DNA of 64,000 nucleotides. Source: Oscillospiraceae bacterium. Its GTDB lineage: Bacteria > Bacillota > Clostridia > Oscillospirales > Acutalibacteraceae. The translations under genes and the position numbers were made by a program. The stretch covers positions 1-64,000 of the forward strand of contig CADABX010000034.1 of NCBI GenBank assembly GCA_902786285.1, given 5' to 3'. This document shows, one piece after another, positions 58,234 to 64,000 of this stretch. The number at the start of each line of letters is the position of its first letter. The first letter of the stretch is position 1. Under the pieces are notes generated by a model. It was not told where the DNA came from. It saw only the letters and a list, made by a program, of their open reading frames with translations, and did no database searches.

Positions 58234-59520
58234 TCATTTTTCCTCTGCGTCGTTTTCCATCGCCTCGGCAAAGAAGTGGAACCAGTCGAGCCGGTATTCG
58301 CTGCCTTTTTCCGGCGTGATCACAAAGCACAGATCCGTCTCGTCCGGCAGCGGCGCGTCAAACCGGAAAAACCGATCGGTCATCGAGTTGAACCAAAACC
58401 GGCCGTTTGGCGTGTCGTAGTCGATCTTGCCGAGCAGGCGGCCGCTTTCGTTTCCCACGCGGATCTCCACTGCGGCGCGTCCGGCGCAGCAGCCGCACAG
58501 CACCAGCCCGACCTTGTCTTTGAGGTTACGAATTTTCGGGTAGCGCAGCACGGCGCGCCGGGTGCACGCCACGGAAAAGCCGAACAGCGTGTCGTTTTCC
58601 ACCTTTTCGACGTTTTCGCCCTGCATATACCACTCCGCTTCGATCCGGTTCCAGTCGGCGTCATACTGCCCGACGCCGTATTCCACGATCAGCGGGTCGG
58701 TCACCAGCGTGCCGTCTTTGCGGATGTGAACGTAGCACAGACCGCTCGACCGGAACGCGCCGGCGTGGTCGTTGACGGTGATGCCCTGAAAAAGCTGGCC
58801 GTTCCATGCACAAAAGCTCGTGTGGTCGATGCTCGAGCCGGTGTGGCCGCGAAAGCGGTAGGGGCCGTAGACGTTGTCGGCCGTGGCGTAAAAGCCGCCG
58901 TAGCTCAGATAGTAGGTGTTGCCGAACTTGTTGAGCGACGCTTTGTCGTCGCCGAAATGGTCCAGCTCGATCCTGCGCGGCGGCTCCGCCAGCGAGATCA
59001 TGTTGTCCGCGAGCTTCGCGATAAAATAGCCGCACCCGTCGCCGTAGGCCCACGACGGACCGCCGAACGCGAGGTACCAGCTGCCGTCATCGTCGCAAAA
59101 CACCGTCGGGTCATATTCGCGTGTGGGGGTCACCGTGCCGTCGAGCAAAGGTTTGCCCAGTGCGTCGCAAAACGGCCCGGCAGGGGAATCGCCGACCGCG
59201 ACGCCGATGCGCGTGGAGCCGTCGGAAAAATAGTAGTAATATTTGCCGTCCTTTTCGGCGCAGTCGACCGCCCAGCAGCTGTCGGATTTGCCCATAAAGA
59301 AGTCTTCGGGCCGCACCACCTGCTCCAACTGCCAGTGGACGGCGTCGCCGCTCGACCAGATCTGCCAGTCGTGCATGCAGAAAAAGTCACGGCACGGCTC
59401 GGTGTCGTGGCTCGCATACAGCCACAGCCGGTCGCCGAACACATGGATGTGCGGATCGCACACGCCCATGCGCGGGATGATCGGGTTTTTCTTTGCGATA
59501 ACGGTTTTCTTTGCGTTCAT
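58234..59520 (-). CDS. Glycoside hydrolase family 43-like protein
   Basis: 428 residues, no signal peptide, so intracellular. Five-bladed propeller of the GH43 type: the N-terminal CDPHIHVFGDRLWLYASHD carries the general base Asp, TREYDPTVFCDDDGSWYLAFGG a second conserved Asp, and the later NRIEAEWYMQGENV the probable Glu acid. WQIWSSGDAVHWQ and YYYYFSD are typical. The C-terminal 130 residues look like a CBM6-type beta sandwich (VGLVLCGCCAGRAAVEIRVGNESGRLLGKID). Likely acts on arabino- or xylo-oligosaccharides taken up by the neighbouring transporter; substrate is inferred. Promoter on the minus strand is TTTACG-17-TATAAT (59550-59578). Confidence 0.85.
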   Translation of the reverse strand: MNAKKTVIAKKNPIIPRMGVCDPHIHVFGDRLWLYASHDTEPCRDFFCMHDWQIWSSGDAVHWQLEQVVRPEDFFMGKSDSCWAVDCAEKDGKYYYYFSDGSTRIGVAVGDSPAGPFCDALGKPLLDGTVTPTREYDPTVFCDDDGSWYLAFGGPSWAYGDGCGYFIAKLADNMISLAEPPRRIELDHFGDDKASLNKFGNTYYLSYGGFYATADNVYGPYRFRGHTGSSIDHTSFCAWNGQLFQGITVNDHAGAFRSSGLCYVHIRKDGTLVTDPLIVEYGVGQYDADWNRIEAEWYMQGENVEKVENDTLFGFSVACTRRAVLRYPKIRNLKDKVGLVLCGCCAGRAAVEIRVGNESGRLLGKIDYDTPNGRFWFNSMTDRFFRFDAPLPDETDLCFVITPEKGSEYRLDWFHFFAEAMENDAEEK

Positions 59521-59598
59521 CTGCCATCGCCTCCGTCGGTTTTGGGTTTATTATACACGAAACGCATGGAAACGTAAATAGGATTTTTCGTAAAATAA

Positions 59599-59642
59599 AA
59601 AAGCGAACAGGCCGCTTGACCTGTCCGCGGACGCGCTTTTTA
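59599..59642 (-). terminator. Terminator after the MFS gene
   Basis: AAAAAGCG and CGCTTTTT outer stem with an ACAGG/CCTGT inner pair, positioned at the MFS stop codon. Confidence 0.6.
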
Positions 59643-60875
59643 CTGCGCCTGCTTTTTCGTCGGATTTGCCGCCAGCGCGCAAAGCAGCAGCGCCATGCCG
59701 CACACACAGATCGCCGCGGCGGTGATGTAGCCTTTTGAAAAGCTGCCGGTCGCGGTGACCACCCGGCCGATCACCTGCGTAGCCAGCGCCGCGCCGCCCC
59801 AAAACGCGCCGCCCGAAAAGATCGGGTTGATGCTGTTGAGTTCTTTGCTGCCAAACAATACGCCGGTGATCACCGGGCAGATGTTGCTCGTCATGGCGCC
59901 GGTGACGCACAGCACGGAGCATACAACCGCCAGCCACACGACCGCCATGCTCGGATAGACCAGCGCATACAGCAGCGCACCGGCCACCAGCGGCGCTACT
60001 GTGAGCAGAATGAGGCCCTTGACGCCGAGCTTGTTGCTGATCGTGCCGCCGAGGAAGACAAAGAGAATCCCCACGCCCTGCATGATGCCCTGCATCGCCG
60101 AGGCGGTGGACTGCGTCATACCGTAGGCTGTCAGCAGCGACGGCATATAGGTGCTGATGCCGAGATAGGAGATGGCAAGGAACAGAATGCCGAAAAACAC
60201 GAGCCAGAACGCCGGCGTGCGCAGCGCCTGCTTTTTGGAAAGACCCGGTATATCCGCCGTCTGCACAGCCGTTTCACCTGCGCCGGCTGCGGACAGATCG
60301 AGCTTCGGGATGATAAAATACGCTGCGATGTTGCACGCGAGCACCACGGCGAGGATCACCAGATAGACCTGCCGCCACGGCAAAAGCTGCAGCAGCGCGC
60401 CCGGGAAAAACGAAAACGCTGTTGCGCCCACCGACGCCGACGCGAGCACCAGCGCGATGATCGTGGGCGTTTTGGCGCCGTAGGAACCGAAATACGGCGT
60501 GATCGCCGCAACGCCCATGGCGTGGGTGCCAAACGCGAGGTTGACGCCGCCGAACAGCCCGGCGAGGATGATCATCCACACGCCCGGCGCAAAGCAGCAC
60601 AAAAGGCAGTAGACCGCCGCCAGCACGCCGCACAGCAAAAAGACCGTGCGCGGCTGCGTCTTTTTGAGCAGTGCGCCAAACAGAAACGTGGAGCAAAGGA
60701 AGGTCATCACGCAGCCAAACGTCGCCGACAGCGCAATGGTCGCCATCCGGTCTTCGCCCCATTCGCCCATGAACGACGGCAGAAAGATGGAAAAGGTGGA
60801 ATTGATACCCATGTTCGCAAACAGCGCGATGCACGCGCCGATCACGGCGCGGCGGGCGTTCTTCGTTTGTTGCAT
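59640..60875 (-). CDS. Major facilitator superfamily transporter
   Basis: 411 residues from ATG 60875 (GGAGAAA site). Twelve hydrophobic helices in two bundles, with the central loop at about 190-215 (PKLDLSAAGAGETAVQTADI). N-terminal FANMGINSTFSIFLPSFMGEWG and the second-half repeat ISTYMPSLLTAYGMTQSTASAMQG match the oxalate/formate antiporter-like (OFA) branch. It is transcribed leftward behind promoter TTGCAA-18-TAGAAT (60907-60936) and is followed by the GH43 gene, so a role in sugar or organic-acid uptake is likely. The substrate is unknown. Confidence 0.88.
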   Translation of the reverse strand: MQQTKNARRAVIGACIALFANMGINSTFSIFLPSFMGEWGEDRMATIALSATFGCVMTFLCSTFLFGALLKKTQPRTVFLLCGVLAAVYCLLCCFAPGVWMIILAGLFGGVNLAFGTHAMGVAAITPYFGSYGAKTPTIIALVLASASVGATAFSFFPGALLQLLPWRQVYLVILAVVLACNIAAYFIIPKLDLSAAGAGETAVQTADIPGLSKKQALRTPAFWLVFFGILFLAISYLGISTYMPSLLTAYGMTQSTASAMQGIMQGVGILFVFLGGTISNKLGVKGLILLTVAPLVAGALLYALVYPSMAVVWLAVVCSVLCVTGAMTSNICPVITGVLFGSKELNSINPIFSGGAFWGGAALATQVIGRVVTATGSFSKGYITAAAICVCGMALLLCALAANPTKKQAQ

Positions 60876-60970
60876 ACCGATTTCTCCTTGTGCTGGATTC
60901 TTTTCTATTCTATCACAAAGCGCCGGTCTTTTGCAAGTGGTTTTGCAGCCGAAATGCCGGTTGCAAAGGC

Positions 60971-61000
60971 TTGACTTATTACCGCCGGGTTTGCTACAAT
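60971..61000 (+). promoter_or_regulatory. Promoter of the TetR remnant
   Basis: TTGACT (60971-60976), 18 bp, TACAAT (60995-61000), divergent from the MFS promoter. Confidence 0.65.
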
Positions 61001-61029
61001 AGCGAAAAGAAACGAAAAGAGGAACGGCT

Positions 61030-61228
61030 ATGCAGCGCAAAACCGCCAAACAAATCCTCGCGGAATCCTTCCGTGAAGTGGCGCAGACGAAGAGCATCGA
61101 CAAGATCACCGTCAGGGATATTACGGAAAACTGCGGCTGTTCCGGCGCCACGACACCGTCTTTCCGCACGAATGCGAACAGGCGTTCGATCTCGGCTTCG
61201 CGCTGGCCGGCGGCAGCAACTGAACCCG
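61030..61228 (+). pseudogene. TetR/AcrR-family regulator remnant, internally deleted
   Basis: The first 40 residues are a clean TetR HTH start (KTAKQILAESFREVAQTKSIDKITVRDITENCGCSGAT). The FYRHF-type recognition helix is missing: after SGAT the frame becomes basic and meaningless (TPSFRTNANRRS). The other frame reads FPHECEQAFDLGFALAGGSN and stops at 61221-61223, which may be the original C-terminus. Several hundred bases therefore appear lost. In intact form it would regulate the divergent MFS-GH43 genes. Confidence 0.7.
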
Positions 61229-61289
61229 AAAGGACGGAGCCATCCGTCCTTATTTGTTTGAACCCGAAACGGCGAATGCCGTCTGCCGG

Positions 61290-61318
61290 TTGACGCAGCG
61301 GCAAAAAAGGCGTATAGT
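61290..61318 (+). promoter_or_regulatory. Promoter of the oxidoreductase pair
   Basis: TTGACG (61290-61295), 17 bp, TATAGT (61313-61318). Confidence 0.7.
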
Positions 61319-61362
61319 ATCCACAGAACGCTGCGAAAAACGCAGCAAAAGGAGGACGGCGT

Positions 61363-62328
61363 ATGGACACGTTTCGCTGGGCCTATATCGGCAGCGGCAA
61401 TATTGCCCGCAACACCGCAAAAAGCATCACCAAAGGCGACCACAAGATCACGGCGGTCTATTCACGCAACCCCGAAACGGCAAAGGCCTTTGCCGCTTCC
61501 TGCGGCGCGACGGTATATTCCACAGCCGAACAGGCGATGACGGCCGCCGACGTGGACGGCGTGTATATCGCAACGCCGCACACCTCCCACTGCGCTTATG
61601 CCCTGCAGGCGATCCGGCTGGGCAAACCGGTGCTTTGCGAAAAGCCGGTCGGCGTCAGCGCCGCCGAAGCGGACGCGATGATCCGGGCGGCACAGGAACA
61701 CGGCGTCTATTTTTGCGAGGCGATGTGGACGTGGTTTTCCGACGTGGCGCTGACCGTCAGGCAGTGGGTGCAAAGCGGGAGAATCGGCGACGTGAAACGG
61801 GTGGAGATGGACTACGCCTTCCCCGGCATGCTGATGCAAAAATCCTCCCGGGTGCGCATGCCCGAAACCGCCGGCGGCGCGCTGCTGGATATCGGGATCT
61901 ACCCGGTCACCTATTGCTACAACCTGTTTGGTTATCCCAAGTCGATTCATTGCGACGGCAGGCTGCAGGACGGGATCGACATATATGAAACTGTCACGCT
62001 CGGCTACAACGGCTTTTCCTGTGTGCTGCGCACGTCTCTCACGTCGCTCAAGGAGCGCTGTGTCATCAAGGGCAGCCGCGGCAGCATCCGGCTCGACTGG
62101 TTCCACATGGCGTCCAAAGCCGTGCTCAAAACCGACGAAGGCAAAGAGGTCTTCCGCGGCAAAACGGATTATCTCACGCAGTTTACCCGCGCCGCAGAAG
62201 AGATCCGCGCCGGCAAAACCGAATCGGCCTATATTCCGCCCGAAGCCACGCGCGACTGTCTCAGGATCCTCGACGTCTGCCGCGCACAGATGGGGCTTGT
62301 CTATCCGTTTGAAAGGAGCACACGATGA
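61363..62328 (+). CDS. Gfo/Idh/MocA-family oxidoreductase (first of a pair)
   Basis: 321 residues. N-terminal Rossmann fold WAYIGSGNIARNTAKSI; the family lysine is in LCEKPVGVSAAEADAMI (EKP motif); DGVYIATPHTSHCAYALQAI precedes it; GGALLDIGIYPVTYCY supplies the C-terminal catalytic region. NAD(P)-dependent oxidation or reduction of a sugar or cyclitol is the family activity. It overlaps the next paralogue by ATGA. Confidence 0.92.
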   Translation: MDTFRWAYIGSGNIARNTAKSITKGDHKITAVYSRNPETAKAFAASCGATVYSTAEQAMTAADVDGVYIATPHTSHCAYALQAIRLGKPVLCEKPVGVSAAEADAMIRAAQEHGVYFCEAMWTWFSDVALTVRQWVQSGRIGDVKRVEMDYAFPGMLMQKSSRVRMPETAGGALLDIGIYPVTYCYNLFGYPKSIHCDGRLQDGIDIYETVTLGYNGFSCVLRTSLTSLKERCVIKGSRGSIRLDWFHMASKAVLKTDEGKEVFRGKTDYLTQFTRAAEEIRAGKTESAYIPPEATRDCLRILDVCRAQMGLVYPFERSTR

Positions 62329-63314
62329 AAGAACTTCGCCTTGGTACGGTCGGCTCCGGCGTGATTGTGCACACCATCCTCGACGCCGTGCAAAAAACCG
62401 ACGGCGTCTCGCTCGCCGCCGTCTGTTCCCGCAGTCAACCAACCGGCGACGCGCTGGCCGCCGCCTACGGCTGCAAAAAGGTCTATACCGACCTTGCCGC
62501 CATGCTCAAAGACAGCGACGTCAACACCGTCTATATCGCAACGCCGAACCTGCTGCATTTCCGTCAGGCGCAGCAGGCGCTCGACGCGGGCAAGCATGTG
62601 ATATTGGAAAAGCCGTTTACCACAACAACGGCCGACGCCGATTCACTTGCGGCGCTGGCAAAGAAAAAGCATCTGCTATTGGCCGAAGCGGTGCCGACGC
62701 CGTATTTGCCAAACTTTCAGATTCTGCGGGATCTGCTGCCGCAGATCGGCCGCGTCCGGCGTGTGGACGCCGCCTACAACCAGTATTCCGCACGCTACGA
62801 CAAGCTGCTGCGGGGCGAGCTGCCCAATATCTTTAACCCGCTGCTCGGCGGCGGCTGCCTGATGGATCTCAATTTTTACAACGCCTATCTCAACGTCGCC
62901 CTGTTCGGAAAGCCCCAAAGCGCCGCTTATGCTCCAAACGTCTATCCCGGCGCGGCGGACACCTCCGGCGTGCTCACGCTGCAGTATGACGGGTTTGTGT
63001 CCGTCAACGCCGCCGCCAAGGACAGGGACGGCGCAAGCTATTTTACGATCGAGGGTGAACAGGGGAGTCTCACCGCCGAAAACGGCGCCAACGGGCTGAT
63101 GCAGATCCGCCTTTGCGCCGACGGCAACGAGACGGTTTACAACGCGCAGCCGGAGCCGAACCGCTGGCTCTATGAAGTGCGGGCGCTGACAAAGCTGTTT
63201 CTCAATGAGGATTACGACAGCGTCTATGGGAATCTTTCGCCGACGCTTCTGACGGTGGACACACTCTTTCGCGCGCGCAAAAGCGCGGGCCTTGTGTTCC
63301 CGGGCGACGGCTGA
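62325..63314 (+). CDS. Gfo/Idh/MocA-family oxidoreductase (second of a pair)
   Basis: 329 residues, translationally coupled to the preceding paralogue. LGTVGSGVIVHTILDAV nucleotide-binding loop, NTVYIATPNLLHFRQAQQAL, HVILEKPFTTTTADADSLA with EKP, and GGGCLMDLNFYNAYLNVALFG. The pair is diverged (not a recent duplicate), suggesting consecutive or complementary redox steps on one substrate. The locus context (GH43, MFS) points to carbohydrate catabolism. Confidence 0.92.
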   Translation: MKELRLGTVGSGVIVHTILDAVQKTDGVSLAAVCSRSQPTGDALAAAYGCKKVYTDLAAMLKDSDVNTVYIATPNLLHFRQAQQALDAGKHVILEKPFTTTTADADSLAALAKKKHLLLAEAVPTPYLPNFQILRDLLPQIGRVRRVDAAYNQYSARYDKLLRGELPNIFNPLLGGGCLMDLNFYNAYLNVALFGKPQSAAYAPNVYPGAADTSGVLTLQYDGFVSVNAAAKDRDGASYFTIEGEQGSLTAENGANGLMQIRLCADGNETVYNAQPEPNRWLYEVRALTKLFLNEDYDSVYGNLSPTLLTVDTLFRARKSAGLVFPGDG

Positions 63315-63363
63315 ACCGGCAGTTTCCGTGTTGCGAAAAGGCGGGCCAACCAATCCGGATCAT

Positions 63364-63404
63364 AAAAAAACCAGCAGTGTCCGCATGGACGCTGCTGGTT
63401 TTTT
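63364..63404. terminator. Bidirectional terminator between converging genes
   Basis: AAAAAACCAGCAG/CTGCTGGTTTTTT with TGTCC/GGACG extending the stem. Confidence 0.85.
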
Positions 63405-63426
63405 ATAAGGCGCTGCGGCTTTGCGT

Positions 63427-63906
63427 TTACAGCGTGCGGTAATAAGGACAGATGTTTTCATAGTGTCCGTCCTGCATTCGGAAACCGCCGGGAATCGTAC
63501 CGAGCTGCCGGAAGCCGAGCCGCTCATACAGATGCCGCGCATGAATATTGCTTTCCACAACGGCATTGAACTGTATAATCCGAAATCCGAGCCGCTTTCC
63601 CTGCAAAAGACAGTCGGTCACCAGCTGTTCGCCGATATGCCGGCCGCGGCAGTCTGATTTTACCGCGTAGCTCGCGTTGCAGATATGGCCGCACCGGCCG
63701 CTATTGTTGGGGTGCAGGATATAAAGGCCGACAACCGTGCCGCCGTCGTCTGCCACGCCGCAATAGCTTTGTGCGGCAAAGAAGGCCTTGCCGGTCGTTT
63801 CGTCCAGACAGTCCTCCTGCGGAAACGCGATTCCGTTCTCCACAACCTCATTCCAGATGCCGATCATTGCCGGCAGGTCTTTTTCCGTATATGCTCTGAT
63901 CACCAT
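63427..63906 (-). CDS. GNAT-family N-acetyltransferase
   Basis: 159 residues. MVIRAYTEKDLPAMIGIWNEVVENGIAFP is the usual N-terminal strand and helix; VVGLYILHPNN is beta-4; the acetyl-CoA loop reads VKSDCRGRHIGEQLVTDCL (R-G-x-x-I-G); NIHARHLYERLGFRQLGTIPGGF is the C-terminal signature. Closest in layout to L-amino-acid or phosphinothricin-type acetyltransferases, but the substrate is open. It starts with a GGAGC site. Confidence 0.9.
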   Translation of the reverse strand: MVIRAYTEKDLPAMIGIWNEVVENGIAFPQEDCLDETTGKAFFAAQSYCGVADDGGTVVGLYILHPNNSGRCGHICNASYAVKSDCRGRHIGEQLVTDCLLQGKRLGFRIIQFNAVVESNIHARHLYERLGFRQLGTIPGGFRMQDGHYENICPYYRTL

Positions 63907-63925
63907 GTTTGTGCTCCTTTGACGT

Positions 63926-64000
63926 TTATTGCACCAACCGGATCACAATTGCCGGTATGCCGTTTTCTGCGTCCTTTGGTGTGCCGATTCGAAGCATCAG
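63926..64000 (-). CDS. Possible 3' end of a leftward gene entering from the right edge
   Basis: The minus-strand frame is open from the window edge for 24 codons (LMLRIGTPKDAENGIPAIVIRL...) and stops at 63926, 20 bp before the acetyltransferase start. Composition is protein-like, and the spacing fits an operon. Too short to identify. Confidence 0.4.
   Translation of the reverse strand: MMLRIGTPKDAENGIPAIVIRLVQ

Overview
The window reads as a chromosomal segment from a Gram-positive Clostridia member, most likely an Oscillospirales/Ruminococcaceae-type gut organism. The pointers are high GC with AT-rich intergenic promoters (TTGACA-17-TATAAT), strong AGGAGG ribosome sites, a PolC-type polymerase, the MEP isoprenoid route, the diaminopimelate dehydrogenase route to lysine, a PASTA-type kinase relative, and large secreted repeat proteins. 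The taxonomic call is an inference from gene content.

Layout: 1-2.8 kb holds a purH/fibronectin chimera and a secretory pseudokinase with a zinc ribbon and PASTA domains. An initiator tRNA (2872-2948) then carries a 7.06-kb integrative element bounded by 91-bp direct repeats (2903-2993 and 9967-10057). The element has an integrase, a repressor, a divergent switch, small early genes, a putative replication protein with an iteron-rich AT-rich origin, a ribbon-helix-helix regulator and a sigma-like factor, but no relaxase or capsid genes. From 10 to 31 kb come a secreted LRR/MBG-repeat protein behind a 12-copy GCAA microsatellite, an IS200-type transposase, four paralogous secreted LCAT-like hydrolases, lysine/DAP genes, a radical SAM-JAMM fusion with a candidate peptide partner, an Rrf2 regulator, ybaK and pcrA.

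The 30.3-45 kb stretch is a housekeeping run: pyrH, frr, uppS, cdsA, dxr, rseP, ispG (broken), polC, a tRNA1(Val)-type methyltransferase, rsmI. It covers ribosome recycling, undecaprenyl and phospholipid precursors, MEP isoprenoids and replication. Three related intergenic elements with ends made of GGAATTC-type heptamers interrupt it. From 45 to 52 kb are a VanZ-like protein, a UvrA paralogue lacking the UvrB-binding domain, a HAD phosphatase and an XRE-cupin regulator with an acyl-CoA synthetase. From 52 to 58 kb is one giant GLUG/InlB-repeat surface protein, now split by a 65-bp deletion. The last 6 kb is a carbohydrate locus: GH43-like enzyme, MFS transporter, broken TetR, two Gfo/Idh/MocA oxidoreductases and a GNAT.

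Two themes stand out. Several short intergenic repeat families are built from hairpins or from inverted arrays of 7-bp units. Also, several genes (purH, ispG, the giant surface gene, a hydrolase, tetR) are disrupted at microhomologies or homopolymers, so either recent decay or assembly error must be considered before biology is inferred from them.
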